Positions 16,663 to 25,732 of a stretch of DNA of 64,000 nucleotides are shown here, piece after piece. A program made the translations under genes and the position numbers. This DNA comes from Sphingomonas sanxanigenens DSM 19645 = NX02. Lineage in GTDB: Bacteria > Pseudomonadota > Alphaproteobacteria > Sphingomonadales > Sphingomonadaceae. The stretch's first letter is position 1, and the number at the start of each line of letters is the position of its first letter. The notes beneath the pieces were generated by a model. The model was given only the letters and a program-made list of their open reading frames with translations, was not told the DNA's origin and did not search any database. The stretch lies in assembly GCF_000512205.2 (NCBI RefSeq), contig NZ_CP006644.1:3900520-3964519 (forward strand). The letters are read 5' to 3'.

Positions 16663-17219
16663 CACTTTGTCTCCTCAACATCCAGCATTTCGGTAATCAG
16701 GCGCCATCCGGGCGAGGTCGGTGTCAGCGATCGCGCCGACATGCCTTCGCCATGCGCCGTCCACAGCCGCGGCGGCGGCGGTTCGACGGCGGGTGACCGC
16801 CATGGCGACGCCTCGATCGCATCGAGCGCCGCTTTCAATCGATCGGCGTTCCAAAGTTCGTCGATCGCCTGCCGGCAGCACGCTTCCACAGCGCCGGCGA
16901 ACGCTTCCACCGCATCAGGCGCCGGCGGGGCCATCGCCCGCGCGCCGGCAACCAGCAGGAAGGCGCGATCGACGCGATCATGGCTCGGGAGGATGGCGCC
17001 CACATGCCACTGCCGGTCGATCAGGCCGGGATCGAAGCAGAAGCGCCAGGGCGATGCCGCGCCATGGCGGGCGGCGAAGGCCGCTCCCATTCGGACGCGC
17101 GCCTCGTCGAGGCCGGCGCTGCACCATGCATCCCACGCCGCGGCGACACGCGGGACCGCGCGGCGGACGAAATCGCCATGCGCCGGCAGCTTGCCGACGA
17201 GATATGGCGCCGCCGTCAC
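16662..17219 (-). CDS. tagF: TagF, T6SS post-translational regulator
   Basis: A GTG at 17219 overlaps the tssM stop by 4 nt (GTGA) and gives 185 residues. The start YLVGKLPAHGDFVRR is the diagnostic TagF motif, where family members read GKLPxxGDFxxR. It is followed by WDAWC, FCFDPGLI and VGAILPSHDRVDRAFLLVAG, all typical of the TagF domain. TagF holds some T6SSs inactive independently of, or together with, the kinase/phosphatase pair, partly by sequestering Fha. Here it lies between tssM and pppA. Longer upstream readings of this frame are antisense-like low-complexity sequence inside tssM and were excluded. Confidence 0.92.
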   Translation of the reverse strand: MTAAPYLVGKLPAHGDFVRRAVPRVAAAWDAWCSAGLDEARVRMGAAFAARHGAASPWRFCFDPGLIDRQWHVGAILPSHDRVDRAFLLVAGARAMAPPAPDAVEAFAGAVEACCRQAIDELWNADRLKAALDAIEASPWRSPAVEPPPPRLWTAHGEGMSARSLTPTSPGWRLITEMLDVEETK

Positions 17220-20200
17220 AGCCGCACCGGGCAGCGCAGCGACCACAACCCGCCCCGGCCGAACGGATTGGCCCGACCCGGCAACTGTATGCGGAAGGTC
17301 GCGAAGGCGTTGCCCTGGCCGAAGGTCGCGCGGATCGCGGTTTCGCCCGCATTCTCCTTCTGTGCGCCGTCCATCAGCCGGAAAAGCGCCCAGGCGCCCT
17401 CGGCATCGCGCCGGAACACTTCCTTCTTGCCCGAGAACAGCACCACGCTGGCCGTGGGCAATCCATCGATCGTCCAGATCACGGGCCGTGCACCGCTCGA
17501 TCCGCGTTCGAAGCGATGCTTCACGCCGCCCGAGGTGAAGACGGCGGCATCCACGCCGCCGCCCAGGACGACGTCGGAGACATTGATCGTGAAACCGCCG
17601 CTCAGGAGATCGCGGATGCTGCCGGCCTGCTGGAATCGCTCCGCGCTGGCGGGATCGAATCGTCCCGCCACCGGATCGTCGGCGCGCCATCGCCACACCG
17701 GGCCGGCCGTGTCGAGCAAGGGCGCGAGCCGGCCGGTCACGAAGGAATCGAGCTGGCCGCTGGCGCCGAAGACGCGGATCATCTCCGCCCCCGGGGCGTC
17801 ATTGGCGGCGACGCCGAAAAAGGGATAGCGATCGTCGACAACCGCGCGACAGGCCGGCAGCAGGGTCGCTGCATAGTCCTCGGCGATCGCGCCCTGCGCC
17901 GATTTTGCCGCGGCCCCACGACCGGCCCGGCTCGCCTCCGACACGAAGGGCTGGAGCTGGGGCGGTGCCACCGCCCCGCTGGTGACGACATCGCCGACCG
18001 CACCCGCGAGTTGCCCCTGCACCGCACCCCCGCCCGCCGCACCCACCGCGTCGGCCGCTGATCGTGCGGAGGCCGCGCGGCGCACCGCATCGACGAAGCC
18101 GTCGATGGGCGCGGGGCTGCGGCCATCGCCGACGAACTCGGCGATCGGCCGGAAATGGGCCTGGATCGTCTGGCCCGCATCGAACCCACCGCCGGATGCC
18201 TGCCGTGCCAGCCGCGCCGCCACCGCCACGCGACCGCCGACCGGCAGCTTCACGCCCTTCGCGGGGATCGCCAGATCGGCATTCTTGCGGATCTCCAGCA
18301 ACAGCAACTTGAGGGCCGAAGGCGTCTTGCTGAACGCGCCCAGCGCCGCCGGATCGCCGAAGTAATTTCCGGGTTGCGGCAATGTCGCAACTTTATCCCA
18401 CGCTGCGACATAGTCCCGCGCGTAGAGCGCGGCGACGCCGTCGCGCAGCCCCGCGAGCCCCTGTCGCGTCGCCTGGCTATCTGCATCGCGGCCGAACACC
18501 CACAGGTCGCGGCGCATATCCTGCTGAACGGTCTGCAGGCCGCGCTGATAGCCCAGCCGATAGCCCTCCCGCGTGAACAGCCAGGGCACCTCCAGCGCGA
18601 CCACCGCCTCGCCATTGGCGAAGGCGAGCGCATCGCCGGCGCTGAGCACGGTCGAGGCCGTCCAGTCCGGCCTGGCAGCCGCGCCGGCACGCTGTCGCAA
18701 TATCGCATAGGCGCGGTCGCTGAGCGACAAGGTCTGCAGCGCCGCACGGCTGCGCGCGATCAGCGCACCATCCAGCGGCGCACGGCCCTCACGCCAAACC
18801 TGCCCCAGGCGCGGATCCGCCAGCATCGCGTCGAGATGCTCGGCAAGCTGGCGGCGCACATCCGCGCGGTCGCCACCGGCGAGCGTCGACCGCTCCCAGT
18901 CGTCGAGCAGATAGGCCCGGATCGCGCGGGCATCGCGCGGCCCCTGCCCGCCCAGCATCAGATAGACCTTCAGCGGCTCATAAAGCTGAAGCGGCTGGCC
19001 GGCATCCTGTTGCAGTCGCCGTTCGAGCTGGAGCAACAACCGCGGCAGCAGGATCCGCTGCGTCGTTTCAAGATAGGCCTGCTCGGCGGCAGCGGCATGC
19101 CCCGCCTGGAACAGCCCCCAGCGCATCATCAGCGGCGGTCCGCCCGCGCGCTGGTCGGCAAAGCCTTGCGGCAGGCCGCGCAGAGCGCGCAGCACGGTCA
19201 GTGCCTGTTCGAGATCCGGATCGCTGCCGCCTACCTCGACGAGGTCGATGCCCGCTGCCCGGGCGTCCTGCGTCGCGGCCTGCGCGCCGCCGAGCAGGTC
19301 GGTCTGCAGCGCGTGATTGCGCGCGTAGCTGGTGCCGAGCAGCCCGAGACCCGCCAGCGTCAGGATTGCCAGCGCCGCAGCACCGGCGATCAGCGTTCCG
19401 CGGCGCCGGGCGATAAAGGCGGCGTCGGGGCGCAGCAGGCCCGGCTCGCTCAGGATCACTTCGGTGAACAGGCGATTGATGAAATAGGCGCGGCCGGCGC
19501 GGGACGCGTCAGGTTGAACCGGAGCCGCGGCCGCATAGCTGGCGGCGATCGATCCCAGCATCCGATCGAGCGGCGTGCCGTGCTGGATGCCGCTGGTAAG
19601 ATAGAACCCGCGAACGATCCCGACCTGGCGCGGATCGGCGGACGGCGCGAGCGCGCCCTCGACGAAGCGATGCAGGCGCGCGCGCAGCGCGTCCACCTGG
19701 GCGGGGAAGCCGAGGATCAGCCCGCGCCGCGCCGGATCGGGCTCCTCCTGCAACCGCTTCGCGGTGCGCGCGCCGATCTCCGCTGCAAGCAGGTCGAACT
19801 GTTCGAGCAAGGCCGTGGCGCCAACCGGCGCATCCCCCGCCGCCAGCGGCAGGGTGGCGCCCAGCACTGCGCGCCGGCCATCGGCGTTCAGATCGTCGAA
19901 GAAGGCCTCGAAGCCCGCAAGCAGGTCGACCTTCGTCAGCATCAGATAGATCGGCACGCGCGCCTGGGTTGCGTTGCGGATGTCCTCGAGCCGTCGACAT
20001 ACCGCGCGCGCATGCGCATCGATCGATGTCAGCGTGCCGCCGGCGAGTTCATCAACGCCGATCGCCACGAGCACGCCGTTGACCGGCTGCGCGGGGCGAA
20101 GCCGCGCCAGTTGCGCCAGGAAGCTGCGCCAGCCCGCTGCATCGACCGCCTCGTCCGAATCCTGCGTCGTGTAGCGTCCGGCGGTGTCGATCAGCACCGC

Positions 20201-20668
20201 CTCGTCGGCGAACCAGAAATCGAGGTTGCGCGTGCCGCCGACCCCGCCCAGCGCCCGATCGGTCAGCGGGAAGCGCAGGCCGGACTGGGCGATCGCGGTG
20301 GTCTTGCCCGCACCCGGCGGGCCGACAATCACATACCAGGGACGGCTGTAGAGATAGTCGCGCCGCCCGCCCGCCGCCGTGCGGAGCTGCACGAGCGCGT
20401 CGCGCATCCTCCCGGCCACCGCATCGCCTTCTTCACCGGCGGGATCGCCCAGTTCGGCAGCGATCGCATCGGCAGCGCGCGCCGCCCGCCGCAGCCGCCA
20501 CCAGGCCGCCGCTCCCCAAAGCGCCGCGACCAGCACCACGAGCAGCAGCCGTATCCAGATCGGCCGCAGTGAGAGAAACAGGAAAGGCAGCAGCACCGCC
20601 AGGACCAGCGCAGCGGTGATCGCCGCCAGCGCCGAAAGCGTCCACCAGCTTCGCAGCATCTTCATCAT
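17216..20668 (-). CDS. tssM: TssM (IcmF), T6SS inner-membrane complex ATPase-like protein
   Basis: The 1150-residue length is normal for TssM. Two membrane helices lie near residues 11-33 and 38-57 and a third near 405-427. Between them is a cytoplasmic NTPase domain with Walker A GPPGAGKTT (about 116-124) and the conserved RNLDFWFADEAVLIDTAGRY region (in parts RNLDFWF, EAVLIDTAGRY). The large C-terminal periplasmic domain ends in the IcmF-type FGRGGLWSLRCP stretch. TssM spans the envelope with TssL and, in many systems, the outer-membrane lipoprotein TssJ. No tssJ is seen here. It overlaps tssL and tagF by 4 nt each. Confidence 0.96.
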   Translation of the reverse strand: MMKMLRSWWTLSALAAITAALVLAVLLPFLFLSLRPIWIRLLLVVLVAALWGAAAWWRLRRAARAADAIAAELGDPAGEEGDAVAGRMRDALVQLRTAAGGRRDYLYSRPWYVIVGPPGAGKTTAIAQSGLRFPLTDRALGGVGGTRNLDFWFADEAVLIDTAGRYTTQDSDEAVDAAGWRSFLAQLARLRPAQPVNGVLVAIGVDELAGGTLTSIDAHARAVCRRLEDIRNATQARVPIYLMLTKVDLLAGFEAFFDDLNADGRRAVLGATLPLAAGDAPVGATALLEQFDLLAAEIGARTAKRLQEEPDPARRGLILGFPAQVDALRARLHRFVEGALAPSADPRQVGIVRGFYLTSGIQHGTPLDRMLGSIAASYAAAAPVQPDASRAGRAYFINRLFTEVILSEPGLLRPDAAFIARRRGTLIAGAAALAILTLAGLGLLGTSYARNHALQTDLLGGAQAATQDARAAGIDLVEVGGSDPDLEQALTVLRALRGLPQGFADQRAGGPPLMMRWGLFQAGHAAAAEQAYLETTQRILLPRLLLQLERRLQQDAGQPLQLYEPLKVYLMLGGQGPRDARAIRAYLLDDWERSTLAGGDRADVRRQLAEHLDAMLADPRLGQVWREGRAPLDGALIARSRAALQTLSLSDRAYAILRQRAGAAARPDWTASTVLSAGDALAFANGEAVVALEVPWLFTREGYRLGYQRGLQTVQQDMRRDLWVFGRDADSQATRQGLAGLRDGVAALYARDYVAAWDKVATLPQPGNYFGDPAALGAFSKTPSALKLLLLEIRKNADLAIPAKGVKLPVGGRVAVAARLARQASGGGFDAGQTIQAHFRPIAEFVGDGRSPAPIDGFVDAVRRAASARSAADAVGAAGGGAVQGQLAGAVGDVVTSGAVAPPQLQPFVSEASRAGRGAAAKSAQGAIAEDYAATLLPACRAVVDDRYPFFGVAANDAPGAEMIRVFGASGQLDSFVTGRLAPLLDTAGPVWRWRADDPVAGRFDPASAERFQQAGSIRDLLSGGFTINVSDVVLGGGVDAAVFTSGGVKHRFERGSSGARPVIWTIDGLPTASVVLFSGKKEVFRRDAEGAWALFRLMDGAQKENAGETAIRATFGQGNAFATFRIQLPGRANPFGRGGLWSLRCPVRL

Positions 20669-22002
20669 CGTGTCGCTTCCTGGACGAGGACGACCTCGAC
20701 CCGCCGGTTGAGGGCCTTGCCTGCCGGGCTATCGTTGGTGGTGATCGGGCGGCTCGCGCCGAACCCCTCGACGGTCACCCGGTCCGGCGCGCTCAGCCGC
20801 GACCGGATCAGCGCCCCCGCCGCCTCGGCGCGGGCCTTGGAGAGCACGACATTGTCCGGGAAGGTCAGGGTCGCGACCGCGTCGGAATCGGCATGGCCTT
20901 CCACCCGCACGCGACCGGGCTCCGCCTCGATCGCGGTGCCGATGCGTTCGAACAACGGGCGGGCACGCGCTTCCAGCGCATCCGATCCGGAAGCGAACAG
21001 CCCGCCGACCGTCGTGCGGACGCGCACGCTCGTCGCATCCTGCTCCACGGTCACGAGCCGCGCCGCGATTTCAGGCGCCAGGAAGCGCCGCAACCGGTCC
21101 CCGGCGGCATTGTCCGCGGGCGCGACCGGCGCCGCGCCCCGCGACAGGCGCAGCGGCTGATCGGGATTGATGGCCGTCAGCGCATCGAGTGCGGGCTGGC
21201 CGGTCTGCGCGAGGATCAGCCGCAGCAGCAGCACAGCGAGGACGAGAAGCAGCAGGGCGCCCGCACTGCCGAGCAGCAGCGGCGGCCAAGCGCCGATCCG
21301 CCGCATCGGCGTCGGCGTCCCGCGCCAGCGCGGGGAAAGCTCGGTCTGCGACAGCGCGCGGACGTGCGGCAGCGCCGCATAGGCCCGCGTCATCAGGTCA
21401 TGGAGCTGGCGGCGGCCGTCAGGCGCCACGCGGTAGCGGCCCTCGAAGCCGGCCGCGAGGCAGGCATGATAGAGCTCGATCAGTGCGGCGCTGTCGGCAG
21501 GCCGGTGGAGCATCTCGTCGAGCAGCAGCCAGAAGCGGTCACCGCCGATATTCTCGCCGAACGCCCGGACGATCAGGCTGCGCCGCGCCCATTCGGCCCC
21601 CTCGCCCGCTCGGCCCGGCAGGTTCTGCGCGATGTCGTCCGCGGTCGCGAGCACGCCATAGCGGGCGCGCCGCCGCGTCTCGGCATCGAGCGGAAGCGCG
21701 GTGAGCGCGGCATCGAAGGCGTCGCCCAGCCCGATGGCGATGCGATGCAATTCAGGTAGCGGCAGCCGCACACGGCCGGCGCGCATGCCTGCCATCAGCG
21801 CGAGCAACGGCGTCGCGGCGGTGACCAGCGCGTTCCTCACTGCAGCGGGCGGCGGCGGTTGCGGCACATCGTCGTCGTCGGCAAGGGTGCGCGGGCGGGT
21901 GGCGGCAGGGGCCGGCCGCAGCGGCGGGACGGGGGCGCTCCCCGGCACGCCCGCTGGACGCAGCATCGTCCGCCCGCCCATCTCGTTCGGCCCATCGCTC
22001 AT
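20665..22002 (-). CDS. tssL: TssL (DotU) fused to an OmpA-like peptidoglycan-binding domain
   Basis: The ATG at 22002 overlaps the tssK stop (ATGA) and gives 445 residues. The N-terminal region is Pro/Ala-rich. The DotU domain follows (about 60-225), with WARRSLIVRAFGENIGGDRFW (in parts) and ELYHACLAAGFEGRYR, the hallmark LxxGFxGxYR. One membrane helix lies near 250-275, then an OmpA-like domain (about 320-445) with VRVEGHADSD, LSKARAEAAGALI and GFGASRPI...NRRVEVVL. Such extended TssL proteins anchor the complex to peptidoglycan directly. This may compensate for the lack of a TssJ lipoprotein in the window. Confidence 0.95.
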   Translation of the reverse strand: MSDGPNEMGGRTMLRPAGVPGSAPVPPLRPAPAATRPRTLADDDDVPQPPPPAAVRNALVTAATPLLALMAGMRAGRVRLPLPELHRIAIGLGDAFDAALTALPLDAETRRRARYGVLATADDIAQNLPGRAGEGAEWARRSLIVRAFGENIGGDRFWLLLDEMLHRPADSAALIELYHACLAAGFEGRYRVAPDGRRQLHDLMTRAYAALPHVRALSQTELSPRWRGTPTPMRRIGAWPPLLLGSAGALLLLVLAVLLLRLILAQTGQPALDALTAINPDQPLRLSRGAAPVAPADNAAGDRLRRFLAPEIAARLVTVEQDATSVRVRTTVGGLFASGSDALEARARPLFERIGTAIEAEPGRVRVEGHADSDAVATLTFPDNVVLSKARAEAAGALIRSRLSAPDRVTVEGFGASRPITTNDSPAGKALNRRVEVVLVQEATR

Positions 22003-23342
22003 CGCGCCGCCGCCTTCACCCACCACAGCTCCATGCGGAGTTCGGGCCAGTCGCCGGCGACGTGCAGGCCGAGCGCCGGCGCAGTAGCGAAGTCAGACCA
22101 GTCGGCAGCGGACCGATCGAGCTCGAAATAGACATAGCCGGGCAGTGCGCGGAGCTGAGGCGGCGGGGTCGGCATCGGGCTCAGCGGGACGCCGGCCAGC
22201 GCCGAATCGACGATCTGGCGCATCTTCTGGACCGCGCCGATCTTGGCGACGGCGGGAAAGCGGTTACGGATCTCTTCGGCCGGAACCCGTGCGCTAACCG
22301 CAAGATAGGCGCGCCCGCCCATGAACTGCTTGTGGTCGGCGATGCGCGCGGCGTAGGCACCAGGTCCCGCCTGTTGCAGCGGCAGTTGCAGCGCCGAGCG
22401 GTCGTAGACCGCGGATAGCGCCGCCTGCAGCGCCTCGACCACCGCCTCGAATACAGGCTGCAGCGCTTCATGGTCATAGGGCGGCAGAGCCGCCGCGCGT
22501 CGGTCCGCGCGGGTCAGCGTCGCCAATTCGCCAGCCATGCCGGCGAACGCTTCGTAGAGCCGCTCCGGATGGACGTTGGGCAGCGCGGCGAGATGGCGGA
22601 GCTGCGCCACCCAGCGGTTGAGCGCCTGCAGCATCAGGAAGCTCGCGAGGCTTTCCGATCCGGCATCGACCGCCTCCACCGCGCGGACCGCCAGTTCCTC
22701 GACGCGCTGCTCGGCGCGACCGATGATGTCGGCGAGGAAACCGGTAAGCCGCGGGCTCGCGCGCACGTCGAGGCAGGGCGGGATGTAGCGATCGTCGAAG
22801 GCGATCATGCCGTTGCGCACTTCGCGGACGCGCGCAAGGCCGAGCAGGATGCGCCCCTGGGTCTGGTCGCGCGTGGCGCCGAAGCGCAGGTTGGGCTGCG
22901 CGATCTCGATCGGCTCACGCCCGCGCTCTTCGGAAAAACCGTCAGCGACCTCCGCGTCGTCGACGCGGAAGCGCGCGCCCTGGACCTGTTGATCGTCCGA
23001 CGTGCGGAACAGCACGGCGCCGTCCTGCATCGCCGGCAAGGTGAGGTTGATCAGCGTGTCGCGCGTATCGCCGCCCACCTCGATGGGCGTCGGAGGCGGC
23101 AGGTCCTGCGGGAAGGCGAAAGGCGTGCCGTCCGGCAGTACGCCCGAAGCCCGCTCGACCGCGAACTGGCCGAGCGCGGCCAGATCGGCATCGAGCTTCA
23201 GTTCGAGCAGACCCCAGGCATAAGGCCTCAGCGACCGCACCCGCGCGACGACCGCTGCCTCGATATGCCGATCCTGCTGCTGGAAATGCTGCGGGCGCAG
23301 GAACATGCCCTCGCGCCAGGCCACGCGGCCATTCTGTGTCAT
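21999..23342 (-). CDS. tssK: TssK, T6SS baseplate-membrane complex connector
   Basis: Starting at the ATG at 23342 (MTQNG), the protein has 447 residues. It opens with VAWREGMFLRPQHFQQQDRH, the most conserved TssK signature (GMFLxPQHFQ). Further conserved parts are LRPYAWGL, a central DDRYIPPCL motif, and the C-terminal VYFELDRSAADW region. TssK trimers join the baseplate to the TssL/TssM membrane complex. The gene starts 27 nt after the kinase stop, the largest gap within this operon, and overlaps tssL by 4 nt. Confidence 0.96.
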   Translation of the reverse strand: MTQNGRVAWREGMFLRPQHFQQQDRHIEAAVVARVRSLRPYAWGLLELKLDADLAALGQFAVERASGVLPDGTPFAFPQDLPPPTPIEVGGDTRDTLINLTLPAMQDGAVLFRTSDDQQVQGARFRVDDAEVADGFSEERGREPIEIAQPNLRFGATRDQTQGRILLGLARVREVRNGMIAFDDRYIPPCLDVRASPRLTGFLADIIGRAEQRVEELAVRAVEAVDAGSESLASFLMLQALNRWVAQLRHLAALPNVHPERLYEAFAGMAGELATLTRADRRAAALPPYDHEALQPVFEAVVEALQAALSAVYDRSALQLPLQQAGPGAYAARIADHKQFMGGRAYLAVSARVPAEEIRNRFPAVAKIGAVQKMRQIVDSALAGVPLSPMPTPPPQLRALPGYVYFELDRSAADWSDFATAPALGLHVAGDWPELRMELWWVKAAAR

Positions 23343-23368
23343 GGGATCAATCCGTCCATCTCGCGGTC

Positions 23369-25732
23369 TCAATGGTATCGGCCGCGGTCTTTGCGCTTGC
23401 CGTCGTCGCGCTGCGCGTCCTTGCCGCAGCTATCCGATGCGAGCCGCTTCCAGCGCCGATAGCGGCCACCCTTGCCCTCGATCCGGCCATCGTAGCGGCG
23501 CAGCGCCACGTCGCCCGATTGCCCCGCCTGCACCGAACATTCGGCGAAGACGCGGGTGATGCAGGCCGACAGCGTCGCGCGGCCGAGATGACGCCATTTG
23601 CCGTCATGCCGCCAGCAGACCTCGCCTTCCTCGGCCTCCGCCTTCGCCTTCACGGGCGGTTCGGATGCGGCGGCCTGTGCCGGCATGGCTGTCGCGGCCT
23701 GCCGTACGGCCGGCACCTTTGCCACACGCGCCGGCGCCGCGGGTCGCGCCGGATCGGCGATCGTATCGGCCACGGTGAACCAGGCGACGCGCGTCGACCA
23801 TTGCTGCGCGGTCGCCGCGCGATCGAGCGCCTGCAGCCATGCCTGTCCGGGCAGCATCCCGCCGCTGCGGGTCGCCCCCAGATCGGGCGCGCCATTGGCC
23901 TCGATCAGCGCCACGCCGTTGGCCCCGAGCATCGGCTCGCACAAGGTCACGCGCACGCGCCCGTCGGGCAGGCGACCGACGCGGTCCGGATGCGTGCGCG
24001 CTTGCGCCTCGAGGTCGGCGCGGTTGCGGCTGATCACACGCGCCTGCCCGGTCGGCTGGATCGCCAGCAGCGCGAAATCGCGCGTCGGATCGGGCTGTGC
24101 CAGCGTGATCACCGGGCGCGCCTGCGATCCCGGTGGGCAGCCCGGCGCCTCGTTGCTGCGCTCGAAACTCGGCTGCTCCGGCTGCAGCGGGGACGGGCCG
24201 TCGCTCTCGATCGCACGGAAGCGGCGCAACCCGTCCACGGCCGCGCATTGGCGCGGGTCGAGCGGCATGATCCTGCTGCCGTCGGGCAGGCCCGGCAGCG
24301 CGCCGGATCCGGCCTTCGCAAAGGCCGCCGATGCCGCGGCCGCCGGGTCTGCCGCCACGCCGTTCAGCACGGGCGCCGCGCCGTCTTCATCCGACCAGCT
24401 CAGCCAGGAACAGGCAACGTCCGGATAGGCGAGAGCGACATGGCTGATCCCCGCCGCCTGAACGGGGGCGGTCACCTCCGGGCTCGCCTCCGGCTCGGGC
24501 ACGCCCCTGTCGCCGCGGGTGGCACCCCACGCGAGCAGCCCCAGTGCCAGGGGAGCAGCCAGCAGCGGAGCGCGGCGATGCCAGCGCCGCGCCGGCTTTC
24601 GGCCGGTGATGGGCGGCCGGGGCGGCACGGGGGGGGCCGGCGGGGGTGTCGCGGGCGCCGGTGCGGGTGCGAACTGGGTCTTTTCGGGGGCAGCAGGCGC
24701 CGGTGGCGGCATGGTCGCCGGTCGCGCGCCCAATCCCAGTCGGCGGCGCCAGTCGGTGCGCGTCGGCGCCGGCGCCAGCCCGGTCACGTCGATCGCATCA
24801 AGCGCCTTCAGCACATCGTGCATCGATCGCGTCCGCCGCTTCGGATCGGGCGCCAGCATGCAGCTCAGCATCGGGCGGAGCGGATCGGGAATGCCGGCAA
24901 GGTTGGGCACGTTGCGCCGGCGGTCGATCGCCTCGGCCAATGAGCTGCCCATGTCCGCCGCCTCGCCGCGCGCATAGGCAAGCAGCACCAGCGCCATGCT
25001 GTAGACGTCGGTCCAGGGCCCGATATCCCTGCCGAAGTTCCCGAACTGCTCGGGCGCGACATAGCCGATCTTGCCTGCGAACCCGTCGCCGATCACGGTC
25101 TCGCTGCCGATCGCGAGGCTCTTGGCGATGCCGAAATCGATGATCTTGGCGGCACCGATCCCGGCCTCCGGGATCAGGATATTGTCGGGCGAGATATCCC
25201 GATGGATCGCGCCGGAATCATTGGCCACCGCCAGCGCTTGCGCCATCCGCCGCCCCAGCGCGACGACGTCCGCGAGCGTTGCCGGCTTGCGAACGAGCAG
25301 CGACGAGAGTGGTCGGCCATCGATGAAATCTGTGACGATATAGGTCGCATCATAGGCGGGGTCGCGCGCCAGGACGCGATACTGCACGATCGCGGGATGC
25401 GACAATTGGGTCAGGATCCGCGCTTCCTTGCGGAACATCGTCTGGACGCGTGGATCGCTCGCAAGATGGCGGTGGACGACCTTGATCGCGACGCGCTCGT
25501 CGGTTTCCACGTTCACGCCGGCGAACACCTGCCCCATCCCGCCCCGCGCGACCGGCCGCTCGACACGGTAAATGCCGTTGAGCACGACGCCGGCGGTAAT
25601 CGGTCGCGCCTCGCTATCGCCCGCCGCCGCCGTCGCGCCGGGATAGGAACCGCCCGGATCCGAGACCTGCGGCAGCGAACCGGGGCTGAACCGCAGTTCC
25701 GTCGCCGGCGCCTCATCATCCTCGCCGGTCAT
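23369..25732 (-). CDS. ppkA: PpkA-like membrane Ser/Thr protein kinase of the T6SS
   Basis: The 787-residue protein has a kinase domain at about residues 52-325: glycine loop ARGGMGQVF, Lys84 in VAIKV, catalytic loop HRDISPDN (Asp179), DFG at 199-201, and APEQF. The usual Lys of HRDxKxxN is Ser, a variation seen in some bacterial kinases. A Pro/Ala-rich juxtamembrane segment leads to one membrane helix near 395-410 (LLAAPLALGLLAWG) and a C-terminal region of about 370 residues, probably periplasmic, with several Cys (CSWLSW, CWRHDGKWR, CITRVFAEC). In known systems PpkA phosphorylates Fha and activates secretion. The gene overlaps tssH by 4 nt. Confidence 0.92.
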   Translation of the reverse strand: MTGEDDEAPATELRFSPGSLPQVSDPGGSYPGATAAAGDSEARPITAGVVLNGIYRVERPVARGGMGQVFAGVNVETDERVAIKVVHRHLASDPRVQTMFRKEARILTQLSHPAIVQYRVLARDPAYDATYIVTDFIDGRPLSSLLVRKPATLADVVALGRRMAQALAVANDSGAIHRDISPDNILIPEAGIGAAKIIDFGIAKSLAIGSETVIGDGFAGKIGYVAPEQFGNFGRDIGPWTDVYSMALVLLAYARGEAADMGSSLAEAIDRRRNVPNLAGIPDPLRPMLSCMLAPDPKRRTRSMHDVLKALDAIDVTGLAPAPTRTDWRRRLGLGARPATMPPPAPAAPEKTQFAPAPAPATPPPAPPVPPRPPITGRKPARRWHRRAPLLAAPLALGLLAWGATRGDRGVPEPEASPEVTAPVQAAGISHVALAYPDVACSWLSWSDEDGAAPVLNGVAADPAAAASAAFAKAGSGALPGLPDGSRIMPLDPRQCAAVDGLRRFRAIESDGPSPLQPEQPSFERSNEAPGCPPGSQARPVITLAQPDPTRDFALLAIQPTGQARVISRNRADLEAQARTHPDRVGRLPDGRVRVTLCEPMLGANGVALIEANGAPDLGATRSGGMLPGQAWLQALDRAATAQQWSTRVAWFTVADTIADPARPAAPARVAKVPAVRQAATAMPAQAAASEPPVKAKAEAEEGEVCWRHDGKWRHLGRATLSACITRVFAECSVQAGQSGDVALRRYDGRIEGKGGRYRRWKRLASDSCGKDAQRDDGKRKDRGRYH

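Noticed and set aside
18155-20572. Long plus-strand open frame of 805 codons opposite tssM
   Set aside because: It is antisense to a clearly conserved gene, its translation is Arg/Gln/Ala-rich without motifs, and such frames are common opposite high-GC genes.
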